A DNA stretch of 64,000 nucleotides, taken from the NCBI GenBank assembly GCA_963210315.1, contig OY723294.1, forward strand, positions 1,984,001 through 2,048,000, written 5' to 3'. The DNA comes from Rhynchopus euleeides. Lineage: Eukaryota; Euglenozoa; Diplonemea; Diplonemida; Diplonemidae. Below, one piece after another: positions 8,132 through 17,716 of this stretch. The notes under the pieces are model-generated. The model did no database searches. It worked only from the letters and a program-made list of their open reading frames with translations, and was not told the origin of the DNA. The translations under genes were made by a program, and so were the position numbers. Within the stretch, counting starts at the first letter, position 1; each line of letters opens with the position of its first letter.

Positions 8132-10543
8132 ATGAGGCACACCCTACTCCTAGCCCTGCTGCTGCTCCTGGGCACATGCGCAGCAGAGGACAGCACCTCC
8201 GCAGAGTCTTCCGAGGCCGGGTCGGAGTCAGACAAGGGGCTGTCTGAAGGGAGCGATGCGGGGGCCAGCTCTGAGGGCGACGACCCTGAGGTGATTCCTC
8301 CTCTGCCGAAGCGGCGGCGTGGCAAGGCGAGGAATGCCCTCAGGGCGCACGGGACAGACGACGACCCCCTGGTGGAGGGGCAGGACAGCGACAGCGATGC
8401 GTCAGACGACAGCGACTCCCTCCACCCCGTCACCGCAGTGGGGGCTGCAGACCTCAGCCGCCGCACACACGCCCTGGGCAAGAAGGTGGAGGAGATGACG
8501 GACTCGATGTCCGCTGCAATCCGCGACCTCAACAAGGCGATCGCCGCAAGGCGGAAGCGGCTGCAGGAGGCGGCGGAGACGGACGACGTGCCTGGCTTCA
8601 CCGAACAGGCGAAGGGGCAGCGCAAGGCCCTCGCGAAGCGCGCGAAGAAGGTCACCCGGAAGGTGCACGAGATGCAGCAGCAGAAGAACGCCAAGATCGG
8701 GCAGCTCATCAAAGACAAGGGCTGCATCGACAAGAAGGAGGACCCGAGGGGCGGGGGTGCACCGCACCGCGCCCCCCTGCCTGACCCCTGCCAGGACAGC
8801 GACGAGGAGGACTGCCGCAAGGAGGAGGTCAAGAAGGCGATGCAGGAGGCGTGGGGTGCGTACAGGAAGCATGCCTGGGGGTGGGACGAGCTCATGCCCC
8901 TCAGCAGGCGAGGGAAGAATTGGGCGCGCGGTGCAACGAAGAGCTTCGCGCTGACTATACACGACAGCCTGTCGACGCTGTGGCTCATGGGGCTGCATGA
9001 CGAGTTTGAGGATGGGCTGAAGTGGCTCGAGGAGGAGTTCGACCCAGCGATGGACTTCACCATGAGCGCCTTCGAGAGCACCATCCGAATGGTGGGCGGG
9101 CTGGTGTCTGCCTACGAGCTGAGCGGGGAGAAGCACCGCGTGCTGCTCAACACCGCAACAGACCTGGCCAACCGGCTCCTGCATGCCTACAACACCTCGA
9201 CAGGCATCCCCCACTCCAGCATCAACTTCCGCACGAAGGACCACTTCAGCCCCCCCTGGTCTGGAGGGTCCTCCGTGTTGTCGGAGTTCGGCACTGTGCA
9301 GCTGGAGTTCCGCACCCTGTCCTACCACACCGGGGACTCGACATACGACGAGAAAGCCACGTGGATCATGGATCTGGTGCAGGCCGTTGCACCAAAGGAC
9401 TACATGTGCCCGACCTACCTCCACTCGCAGAGCGCACGGTGGACGTCAGGGCACGTCACGCTGGGTGCGTTGGGCGACTCCTTCTATGAATACCTCCTGA
9501 AGCAGTACCTCCTGACGGGGAAGACGGAGAAGCGCTACAGGGATATGTACCTCAAGGCGCAGAAGGCCATCATGTCGAAGCTGTATGTCAAGGCGCAGCG
9601 GCCCCACCAGCTGTCGTATGTTGCGGAGTGGAAGAACGGTGGGCTGATGCACAAGATGGACCATCTGGCCTGCTTCACGGGAGGCATGCTGGCGCTGGGC
9701 ATCACAGAGATAGACCGCGATGACGAAGCGGATGGGAGCAGCAAGTCGGAGCGGGACGGCGTCCTGCAGGCTGCTGAAGGCATCACCGAGACGTGCTTCC
9801 ACATGTACCACGACACCGAGACAGGCATCTCCCCCGAGTATGTCGAGTTCTACGAAGGGGAGCTGCGCATGAGCCCCCGTGCTGCGTATTACCTGCTGCG
9901 CCCCGAGGCATCCGAGGCGTTCTTCTACCTGTGGCGGATCACCAAGAAGGAGAAGTACCGCGAGTGGGGCTGGGAGGTGTTCAAGGCCATCAGGCGGTGG
10001 TGCCGTGTGGAGGGGGGCGGGTACTCCGGGCTGCGGAACGTGGGCTTCACCCCGCCGCAGCAGGACGACCTGCAGCAGTCGTTCTTCCTGGCGGAGACGC
10101 TGAAGTACCTCTACCTGCTGTTTGCGGATGACAGCGCGCTGGACCTGTCGGAGTGGGTCCTCAACACAGAGGCACACCCCCTCAAGGTGAGGCGCCGCGA
10201 CCCCCTGGACATCTGGCCCGCCTCCACACGCAACCAGCGGAAGAAGGACTTGACACGCCCCATCTCCCGCAGGCTCGACAAATACCGCTTCCCTGGGTCG
10301 GAGAAGGACCACGCAGAGGCCATCCTCAAGCCCTTCCATGTCAACGGGCATGACTCTGACCCCGACCCAGAGGGCGGCGGTGCAGGTGGTGGTGGTGCGG
10401 AGGGTGGGGGTGGTGGTGGTGGTGGCGGCGGTGGTGGTGACTCCGAGGGGAAGCACCATAAGCATCACAAACACCACAAGCACCGCAAGCATCACAAGCA
10501 CCACAAGAAGCACAAGGAGGCGGAGGAGGGGGAATCCGGCTGA
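8132..10543 (+). CDS. GH47 class I alpha-1,2-mannosidase, secretory pathway
   Basis: Predicted 803-residue glycoside hydrolase family 47 enzyme, which trims alpha-1,2-linked mannose from N-glycans in the ER/Golgi. Residues 1-19 are a signal peptide (MRHTLLLALLLLLGTCAAE). An acidic Ser-rich stretch (20-110) and a Lys-rich helical segment (110-230) follow. The catalytic domain starts near residue 235 (AYRKHAWGWDEL). It contains LSTLWLMGL, FESTIR with the acidic catalytic residue (~313), YYLLRPEASEAF, GYSGLRNV, LAETLKYLYLLF and NTEAHP (~677), whose Thr binds the family's calcium. The C-terminal tail is Gly-rich and then His/Lys-rich (10455-10520), unusual for the family and possibly metal binding. 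The start is set at the ATG opening the signal peptide; the in-frame upstream sequence lacks that character. LRPE and the overall spacing resemble ER mannosidase I more than EDEM, but I cannot separate them firmly. Confidence 0.93.
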   Translation: MRHTLLLALLLLLGTCAAEDSTSAESSEAGSESDKGLSEGSDAGASSEGDDPEVIPPLPKRRRGKARNALRAHGTDDDPLVEGQDSDSDASDDSDSLHPVTAVGAADLSRRTHALGKKVEEMTDSMSAAIRDLNKAIAARRKRLQEAAETDDVPGFTEQAKGQRKALAKRAKKVTRKVHEMQQQKNAKIGQLIKDKGCIDKKEDPRGGGAPHRAPLPDPCQDSDEEDCRKEEVKKAMQEAWGAYRKHAWGWDELMPLSRRGKNWARGATKSFALTIHDSLSTLWLMGLHDEFEDGLKWLEEEFDPAMDFTMSAFESTIRMVGGLVSAYELSGEKHRVLLNTATDLANRLLHAYNTSTGIPHSSINFRTKDHFSPPWSGGSSVLSEFGTVQLEFRTLSYHTGDSTYDEKATWIMDLVQAVAPKDYMCPTYLHSQSARWTSGHVTLGALGDSFYEYLLKQYLLTGKTEKRYRDMYLKAQKAIMSKLYVKAQRPHQLSYVAEWKNGGLMHKMDHLACFTGGMLALGITEIDRDDEADGSSKSERDGVLQAAEGITETCFHMYHDTETGISPEYVEFYEGELRMSPRAAYYLLRPEASEAFFYLWRITKKEKYREWGWEVFKAIRRWCRVEGGGYSGLRNVGFTPPQQDDLQQSFFLAETLKYLYLLFADDSALDLSEWVLNTEAHPLKVRRRDPLDIWPASTRNQRKKDLTRPISRRLDKYRFPGSEKDHAEAILKPFHVNGHDSDPDPEGGGAGGGGAEGGGGGGGGGGGGDSEGKHHKHHKHHKHRKHHKHHKKHKEAEEGESG

Positions 10544-11780
10544 GCGGGGTGGGGGGGTGGGGGAGGGGCAAGAAGGGATCTGCGTGGGGTGAGGGGGTGG
10601 GGGTGGGGGTGGGGGGGGGGAACGCCGCCACAACAACACGGAGCTTTTGACGGGATCAAAAAGCTCCGACCCGCATGCCAACACCATTCCCCTCTTCTCC
10701 CTGATGGCACTGTGCCGTGTGGTGTGCATTAGATACCTCCCCGTCCCCCCCCTTCCCCCCCATTCCAAGTTGACGGGCCTGTGACTTGTGTGTGTGCTGC
10801 TGATTGAAGTTCAGTTGAAAGAATATAAACAAGCGGCACACCCAATTTCGCAGGGGATCTGGTCATGCGGAACTGCCATTTTTTATTGTCTTTTGTGTGT
10901 GTGATGGCGTGCCGATGCTTGTCCCTCCCGGGCACCCCCTCACACCCCACACCGTATGAAGCGAGCGCACCGCCAAACGCCCTGCCCCTGCTCGCTGTTC
11001 GATTGGCCTGCAAAGAGCAGAGTGGGACGGGGTATTCCCGCCCCACACTACAGAGTTACACCAACAGCAACCACCGCACACCGCATTGGGCTCCAAGCCG
11101 GTCCGTCCTACCTCTCTGTGGCTCCAGCCGCTGCTCCGTGTCCTTTGCCAAGGCAGGGGTGCCGTGCTGGGGGGTGAGGGAAGGCAGGGGCGGTGGCGGG
11201 GAGCTGGCCAAACGGGAGGGGGCATTGTTAGTGTTGCAGTTGTCGTGATTGCGCAGTCAGGGGGCTTGTCAACAAAAGCTTCCCCGTCTCTCCTCCTGTC
11301 TGTGTAGGGTTGAGTGGCTCTTTAAACTTCCTCGAGGTTGCCTGGGTGTTGTTGGGGGCGGGGGGAGGGGGCGCAAGGGGTTGGGGCAGGGCCAGTCCAA
11401 TTGGAGGAGCTGGGGTCAGTTGTATGACCGCACAGACGTTCCCTTTCTCCATGAGAGGGGATGTGCACGAACCCAGTTTGTGTTATCAGTTTTAACTACT
11501 TCTGTGCGTGTGTTGTCGTCTTGCTGTTTCGTTAACTTCCTCCACACAGCACACAAGACAAGCAACAACGGGGTGCAGGGTGCAGCCCTGAATGGTGCAA
11601 CGGAGGGCAAGAGTCTTCATGCATGGATACCCAAAAGAGATGATGGCAATGAGCGAGCTGCCCTCAGCCCCACAACTCACCACCTCGCACCCTACCCCCT
11701 GACTCTTTCCACTCTGAATACAAAAACCTGCAGAAGATCAACAGCTTTGTCTGAGTCCGTATATACTGTAAACGGAAAAA
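10544..11780. other. Intergenic, G-rich tract and hairpin after the mannosidase gene
   Basis: Immediately after the stop codon lies a run of G-tracts (10547-10620) able to form G-quadruplexes. A hairpin follows (10647-10674: GGAGCTTTT arm, complementary arm AAAAAGCTCC). The remaining sequence to 11780 has no recognisable gene; overlapping ORFs on both strands carry no domain. Confidence 0.5.
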
Positions 11781-11851
11781 GGGTGGACCGCAAAAATATT
11801 TCAAGTTCCCAAAAAAAGGCCAAACGTTCCATCTTTTTTGCGGTCCACCAT
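11781..11851. mobile_element. Short hairpin element, copy 1
   Basis: A ~70-base palindromic unit begins GGTGGACCGCAAAAAT and ends in the complementary TTTTTTGCGGTCCACC, with TTCCAAG/GTTCC-like sequence between. The same hairpin with C-to-T changes occurs at 13627-13698. Two copies of a self-complementary unit are typical of small non-autonomous (MITE-like) elements. It abuts the foldback element that begins at 11865. Confidence 0.7.
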
Positions 11852-11864
11852 TTATTGGGACTGA

Positions 11865-13046
11865 ATATGACCTCGTCCATAAACCCCCCCAAATACCGTA
11901 ATCTAGCAATTTTTCAGGCTTTCGCCTATTTCCTACCATCTACACCCCTCTGTCACCTGCCAGACACCCACAAAACCCATACCGCACCTCCGGATGTGGT
12001 CTCAGAGGGCATTGGCACCCCCCAGTGGCTATTTTTTACAGATTTCCTGCCATTTTTGATCCCTGCCAGCCACCCCGCAGAACCGCCCCAAAGGGGCCCC
12101 TTGTGACGCAACAAGTGCTGATCTCATCATTGCGACCTGGGCCCCTTTCGGAGCCAACGGTGTGTGTGTTAGCACGGCATCATCTTCACAGCTTGGTGTC
12201 ACTGAGCAGCCACCGTACATGGACACATCAAGAGGCCCTTTCTCAGACTTGGAACAGTACACCGAGGCCACGATGGTCTCAGGGGAATCAAATTGTGCGA
12301 TGTGGACGGGCCCTTTTGGGGGCAGGCCACATGCAGCGATGAGAACAGAGTGCCCACATCATGTTCCATGCTCCACCATGTTGAGGGACCGGACGCTTCA
12401 TGTGAATGGGGTGGTTGCTGCAGACCCTAACATGTTGTCTCTGCAATGCTCCTACTGAAGAAGATTCCACAATGGTACATACGTCCACCCTGCCAAGGGA
12501 TCGGCATAAGGGCAGCCTCGTCTGTCTGTCGATGCAACCCGTGGCTGACCTGACCCGGCTCCACTCGGTTCTCTGGTGTTTCAAGACTGACAAAGAAGAA
12601 TGTCGTCACCGACCACCACCCTACCCGACGACTCTGGGGCTCTGGGATAGCCGCCACCTGCACATGATCCATTGCACCTCCATGTCACTCTGGTTCGGGG
12701 TGGCAGGTTGCTGGAGTGGGCCAGAGTGCTGGGCTCTGCGATCAAGGCATCTTGCGTGATGACCTTGCCATCAAGCTTCTCACCAGATACCAAGAAACAT
12801 CTCCCGGCTCTACGACCAGATCTGCGGGGTGGCTGGCAGGGGTCAAAAATGACAGGAAATTCGTAAAAAAATGGCCACTGGGGGGTGCCAATGCCCTCTG
12901 AGACCACATCCGGAGGTGCGGTATGGGTTTTGTGGGTGTCTGGCGGGTGACAGATGGGTGTAGATGGTCGGAAATGGGCGAAAACCTGAAAAAAATGCTA
13001 GATTACGGTATTTGGGGGGGGGTGGGTTTTATGGATGAGGTCATAT
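11865..13046. mobile_element. Foldback element with ~220-bp inverted arms
   Basis: The left arm (11865-12080) and right arm (12822-13046) are near-perfect inverted copies. The outer ends read ATATGACCTCGTCCAT and its complement. The ~740-base interior has no recognisable transposase. The structure indicates a non-autonomous foldback DNA transposon. Unlike the elements at 19-31 kb it does not end in a G-run. Confidence 0.8.
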
Positions 13047-13626
13047 GGAAAAGACAATGCGATTTTCGCCCGCGGGCTGGTGGGTTGCGGGGCGCGGACT
13101 GCGGCCTCCACGCCGCAGACTCCCACATGTAGGCCTCCCGACCTCCCAGCTTTGGACCCTCCCTCCACCACCGCAACCAACACCAGCAAGAGAAGCAAGT
13201 CCTCCTTGCGTGTGGAAAGGGCACGATCACCACCACTCAGCTCGAGACTCACCCACCACCACACCTCGAGAAGTGTAGTACCATGCAAGGAGCGTTCCGG
13301 TAGAAGTAGAAGTAGAACCTGCTGCGCTAGCCCACATAAGCAGCCACAGTACGGCAGGGCGCGCAGACGGAAGCTGAGACCACCGGGCTCCCTCCAGATG
13401 TAAATTCGTGAATCAGTGCCCGGGAAATTCAGGGGGTACACCTTTAGTGTAGTACACCCTGCAGTTCCTGTGGGAGAACAGTTCCGGACGATGGTGAGCG
13501 CACACTATGTGTTGAGGCCCTGTAGTGTTAATCCTGCAGCTTCAGTCGTACGCTTTCCTTGGTTCGCGACTTCGTCGCTCGGAACTCGTAAAACAACCGC
13601 CAACTCCACTATCCCAACCGTAAAAT

Positions 13627-13698
13627 AGGTGGACCGTAAAAATGTTCCAAGTTCCGGAAAAATCCCATTTGTTCCATCTTTTTTACGGTCCACCTATA
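13627..13698. mobile_element. Short hairpin element, copy 2
   Basis: It has the same hairpin layout as 11781-11851: GGTGGACCGTAAAAAT at the left and TTTTTTACGGTCCACC at the right. Short additional inverted copies of ACCGTAAAATAGG lie outside the hairpin (13617-13627 and 13699-13722), suggesting nesting or end duplication. Confidence 0.7.
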
Positions 13699-13721
13699 GG
13701 ACGGTTCACCTCTATTACGGT

Positions 13722-13820
13722 AGGAGGACCTGCCACTGCCTTGCACCGTGATGACTCACATACACACACAAATCACTCCAATCCTACGCACCTTGTGTGC
13801 GGACGACGATGCTTCAACAT
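13722..13820 (+). repeat. 98-bp direct repeat, copy 1 (before Cys-rich gene)
   Basis: AGGAGGACCTGCCACTGCCT through GATGCTTCAACAT is almost identical to 16798-16894. The two copies flank the cysteine-rich repeat gene on either side in the same orientation. They may be duplicated promoter/leader sequence or the edges of a segmental duplication. Confidence 0.8.
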
Positions 13821-14072
13821 GCACCACCATCTGACTGCACATGCTGCTGTCTTGTCTCACTTTGTGGGATCCCATGACATCTGTAAGAGTTTTGCACACC
13901 ACCTTCGATCACACCCTTGCGAAGGCTATGCAGGTGACTTGTCCTCTCTGAGAAAGCAACGTTTGGCAATACAGATGGGTCCCAACTACAGAATGTCTCA
14001 CACGTATCATCTAGTAACGACCGAAGCTTACACACCCCACACGCACAAAGGTAGCGACCACACGGTATAACA

Positions 14073-15632
14073 ATGAAAGCAACGATGTTCCTCCTGGCCA
14101 TCGGATGCGCGGCCTTGGCCCACGCAAGAGACGTGTGTGACGGTGCAGCCTTCTGCGGCGGCATCGCAAACAAGGCCTGCAAGACTGGCTACACATGTCT
14201 GGATGACCCCGACGACACATGTGATCCCAACAACGGCGGCAGGGACTGCAGCGGGTGCTGTGTGCGCCTTGTGATCCCTGAGACTCCGAAGCCGGCCCCT
14301 GTCGCCGACACGTGCACGACGTGCGGCGGCATTGCCAACATCCAGTGCTCTGCCGGTTGGACCTGCATGGACGACACCCGCGACAACTGCGACCCGAACA
14401 ACGGCGGGAGGGACTGCAGCGGGTGCTGTGTGCGCCTCGTGATCCCTGAGAAGTCTTCGTCTGCCGCTGCGTCTCTCGACACGTGCACGATGTGCGGTGG
14501 CATTGCCAACATCCAGTGCGCTGCCGGTTGGACCTGCATGGACGACACCCGCGACAACTGCGACCCGAACAACGGCGGGAGGGACTGCAGCGGGTGCTGC
14601 GTGCGCCTTGTGGTCCCTGAGACTCCGAAGCCGGCCCCTGTCGACACGTGCACGATGTGCGGCGGTATTGCCAACATCCAGTGCTCTGCCGGTTTCACCT
14701 GCATGGACGACACCCGCGACAACTGCGACCCGAACAACGGCGGCAGGGACTGCAGCGGGTGCTGCGTGCGTCTGGTGATCCCTGAGACGCCGAAGCCGGC
14801 CCCTGTCGACACGTGCACGATGTGCGGTGGCATTGCCAACATCCAGTGCGCTGCCGGTTGGACCTGCATGGACGACACCCGCGACAACTGCGACCCGAAC
14901 AACGGTGGCCGGGACTGCAGCGGGTGCTGTGTGCGCCTTGTGATCCCCGAGACGTCTTCGTCTGCTGCTGCATCTGTGGACACGTGCACGATGTGCGGTG
15001 GCATTGCCAACATCCAGTGCTCTGCCGGTTGGACCTGCATGGACGACACCCGTGACAACTGCGACCCGAACAACGGCGGCCGCGACTGCAGCGGGTGCTG
15101 TGTGCGCCTCGTGATCCCTGAGACTCCGAAGCCGGCCCCTGTCGACACGTGCACGATGTGCGGCGGTATTGCCAACATCCAGTGCTCTGCCGGTTTCACC
15201 TGCATGGACGACACCCGTGACAACTGCGACCCCAACAACGGTGGCCGCGACTGCAGCGGGTGCTGTGTGCGCCTCGTGATCCCCGAGACGTCTTCGTCTG
15301 CTGCTGCATCTGTCGACACGTGCACGATGTGCGGCGGCATTGCCAACATCCAGTGCGCTGCCGGTTGGACCTGCATGGACGACACCCGCGACAACTGCGA
15401 CCCGAACAACGGCGGCAGGGACTGCAGCGGGTGCTGCGTGCGCCTTGTGGTCCCTGAGACTCCGAAGCCGGCCCCTGTCGCCGACACGTGCACGATGTGC
15501 GGCGGTATTGCCAACATCCAGTGCTCTGCCGGTTTCACCTGCATGGACGACACCCGCGACAACTGCGACCCGAACAGCGGCGGGAGGGACTGCAGCGGGT
15601 GCTGTGTGCGCCTCGTGATCCCCCATCAGTAG
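14073..15632 (+). CDS. Secreted protein of nine cysteine-rich repeats
   Basis: Predicted 519-residue secreted protein. Residues 1-16 are a signal peptide (MKATMFLLAIGCAALAHA). Nine modules of about 44 residues follow, each built on CGGIANIQC, TCMDDTRDNCDP and GGRDCSGCCV with about eight cysteines, so probably disulphide-bonded. The first module is the most divergent (CGGIANKACKTGYTC). Linkers alternate between PETPKPAPV and PE(T/K)SSSAAAS. There is no membrane anchor or enzymatic motif. Similar CGG...DDP...CDPNNGGxDC modules occur singly in various secreted eukaryotic and bacterial proteins, function unknown to me. Repeats are nearly identical at DNA level, including silent positions, indicating recent duplication or concerted evolution. 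A surface coat, matrix or adhesive role is speculation. Confidence 0.85.
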   Translation: MKATMFLLAIGCAALAHARDVCDGAAFCGGIANKACKTGYTCLDDPDDTCDPNNGGRDCSGCCVRLVIPETPKPAPVADTCTTCGGIANIQCSAGWTCMDDTRDNCDPNNGGRDCSGCCVRLVIPEKSSSAAASLDTCTMCGGIANIQCAAGWTCMDDTRDNCDPNNGGRDCSGCCVRLVVPETPKPAPVDTCTMCGGIANIQCSAGFTCMDDTRDNCDPNNGGRDCSGCCVRLVIPETPKPAPVDTCTMCGGIANIQCAAGWTCMDDTRDNCDPNNGGRDCSGCCVRLVIPETSSSAAASVDTCTMCGGIANIQCSAGWTCMDDTRDNCDPNNGGRDCSGCCVRLVIPETPKPAPVDTCTMCGGIANIQCSAGFTCMDDTRDNCDPNNGGRDCSGCCVRLVIPETSSSAAASVDTCTMCGGIANIQCAAGWTCMDDTRDNCDPNNGGRDCSGCCVRLVVPETPKPAPVADTCTMCGGIANIQCSAGFTCMDDTRDNCDPNSGGRDCSGCCVRLVIPHQ

Positions 15633-15999
15633 TCTGTTTTTCCCGTCCCCTCACTTTTTATGTCCTGCCCTCCTCCCAGTCGTGCCGACTTGTCCCGCCC
15701 CTTCCCCTGCCGTCTCTTCGGTCTCCCCGTTGTGCAGTGTTTCGCGGTGCTGGCTCGGCCACAATCCTACATTCTCGTCGGAGCCTTCTTGTTTTTCCTT
15801 CACTGGACGCCTTGAGTGTTGAGTGATTGAGTGACAGAACCGGCCCCTGTCGGCGTACTGCTGCTGCATGCACTTGCGTCTCTTTGGCCGATGTGCAGTG
15901 TGACGGCTCAGGCCCCTCAGAACACGCCGATGACCTGGCGCTGTCCCTCTGCCCACATGACATTCGTGTGAGGACGTGTCGCTTCCCTTTGAGCCCCTT

Positions 16000-16549
16000 T
16001 GCCTTGCAGGGACACTGATACGCTGGAGGAGGAGCTGACTGTGCCGTGTGCTGCCTCTGTCTTCGGAGGTTGCCATGCGGTGTCGGCCTCCTATCTACCT
16101 GCTTTGTATCGCGTGTGCTCTGCACGTTATGCCCCCTCCCCTTGTGCCCTCACCATTGCTGTCCTCTGCAGCACGTTGTCGATGGGAGACTGCCAGAAAA
16201 GCTGTTGCTGCCTGCCTGGGTATCACCCCATGTGCACGGCGTGCGACGTGAAGAGCAGCCCCTGTACGCGTGCCCCTGCTGCGTGCGCGTGTCGCCGCCA
16301 GGTGTTGGTGTTGAGCCGTGTGCCCCTGTGATGTGCCGTAGGCAGTTATCGGATGTGCTGTCCCTGTGCTGCATGTCTCCATGCCCTGTCTGCGGTGTGT
16401 CTCTTCCTCAAGCATCCATTTGATTTGTTGGAGTGTTGGTTTTTCGTTGCTTTACCTTGCAGGTACCCTGATGCGCTGGAGAAGGAGCTGACTGTGCCGT
16501 GTGCTGCCTCTGTTTTCGGAGACTGCTCTGCGGTGTCTGACTCCTGTAG
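16000..16549 (+). repeat. Duplicated ~97-bp block, two copies 453 bp apart
   Basis: GCTGGAGGAGGAGCTGACTG (16022 on) and GCTGGAGAAGGAGCTGACTG (16473 on) are in otherwise matching blocks, each preceded by CCTTGCAG. Both read in frame as an E-E-L-T-V-P-C-A-A-S-V-F-G-type peptide. They could be duplicated exons of a small or decayed gene, since each follows an acceptor-like pyrimidine-AG. I cannot assemble a convincing full ORF. Confidence 0.45.
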
Positions 16550-16797
16550 CCGTTGCTCGGGTGCCTTGTCTGTGCGTTCACCCGCACGCGTTGTCACTTC
16601 TTGCTTTTGTGTGTGTTCTTGCAAGCATCCTCGCTTCCGTACGAAACCTTCGGTGTGTCTCTGGGCAACTCGCCCACTGGCCCACCTGAACGCATGTCCG
16701 ACAGCCGCAGTCGCTGACCGCAGCAGAAGCCCCACACACCCCGCCCTGTTGCCTGCCTTGCCTTGCCTTGCCTGCTGGTGCTGTGCCGCCACACATG

Positions 16798-16894
16798 AGG
16801 AGGACCTGCCACTGCCTTGCACCGTGTTGACTCATCCGCACACAAATCACTCCAATTCTCCGCACCTTGTGTGCGGACGACGATGCTTCAACAT
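16798..16894 (+). repeat. 98-bp direct repeat, copy 2
   Basis: Near-identical partner of 13722-13820, with a few substitutions and a short deletion in the CACA stretch. Confidence 0.8.
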
Positions 16895-17025
16895 CGAGGG
16901 CGGCACGGTTAGCTGTCATTGGCTCCAGCCTCGTGCGCTTTCCTCTTTTGTGATATCGTACTGGTGCTCTCGAGCTCACGCCTCACACAGTTCAGTTCTG
17001 GCGGTGCAAACTTCTCCATCAGCCC

Positions 17026-17552
17026 CTGCCAGTAACCTAGCATGCTTCCCGTGCAGCTTCGGTTCAAACAGTGGTCGAGAAAACGTATCAAGTATCCTCG
17101 GTGAACTCAACCCGTCTCGCCACCCGTCTGCACCCAGCAGAGTATATTCCCTCCTGCAGGTCCTGCCAGTAACCTAAGCATGCCGTCCGTGCAGCTTTGG
17201 TTCAAACAGTGATCGAGAAACCGTGTCACGAACAGTTCCTCCATCAGCCCCTGCCAGTAACCTAAGCATGCTTCCCGTGCGGCTTTGGTTCAAACAGTGG
17301 TCGAGAAAATCTGTGCTCATCTCGGCAGCGGCCACCGAGGCCGAGATGAGATGTCTGGCAATGCAACATTTGATGCACACTGCATCTCCTGTTGCAGCAA
17401 CAGGCAGTGCAGCTGGCAGCTCTGATGACCTGTGGCTACACTACTCCAAATCAACAAACACGTTACGTACGCCGGCCCCTTTTTCTGCAGGTCCTGCCAG
17501 TAACCTAAGCATGCTGTCCATGCGGCTTTGGTTCAAACAGTGATCGAGAAAA
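17026..17552 (+). repeat. Four interspersed copies of a ~65-bp unit
   Basis: Copies lie at about 17026-17090, 17159-17221, 17250-17310 and 17491-17552. Each contains TGCCAGTAACCTAAGCATGC and GGTTCAAACAGTGRTCGAGA. Copies 1 and 3 share the leader CTCCATCAGCCCC and GTGGTCGAG; copies 2 and 4 share GCAGGTCC and GTGATCGAG, so the array alternates A-B-A-B. GGTTCAAAC resembles a tRNA B box, but no tRNA fold is apparent. Confidence 0.75.
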
Positions 17553-17716
17553 CCTTCGTCCATCCCCTAACACACCCACCGAAGATCCTGCAGAATGACA
17601 CTGCAATAGCCGAACCTCACTGAGCCTGGCAGAACCTCCCCCGTCCACTACCACCCCACGCCCCTCCTCCCCCTGCACACCACACCACACCACTACCAGG
17701 CGTGCATCTCTGCGGG

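Larger units (their letters stand above)
15633..17716. other. Intergenic region with duplicated short blocks
   Basis: No complete gene is recognised. The region holds a duplicated ~97-base block (16000-16096 and 16453-16549), the second copy of the 98-bp repeat (16798-16894) and four copies of a ~65-bp unit (17026-17552). Several fragments are open in one frame and start just after CAG, so they may be decayed exons. Confidence 0.5.

Noticed and set aside
11249..12106. 285-codon + strand frame
   Set aside because: Runs through the hairpin element and into the foldback arm, so it is not a conserved coding sequence.
14028..15626. Long minus-strand frames (532 and 457 codons) across the cysteine-rich gene
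   Set aside because: They arise because the repeat period is a multiple of three and lacks stops in those frames; the translations have no signal peptide or meaningful pattern, whereas the + frame has both.
17026..17552. tRNA genes suggested by GGTTCAAAC B-box-like motifs
   Set aside because: No A box at the right distance and no acceptor or anticodon stems could be drawn.
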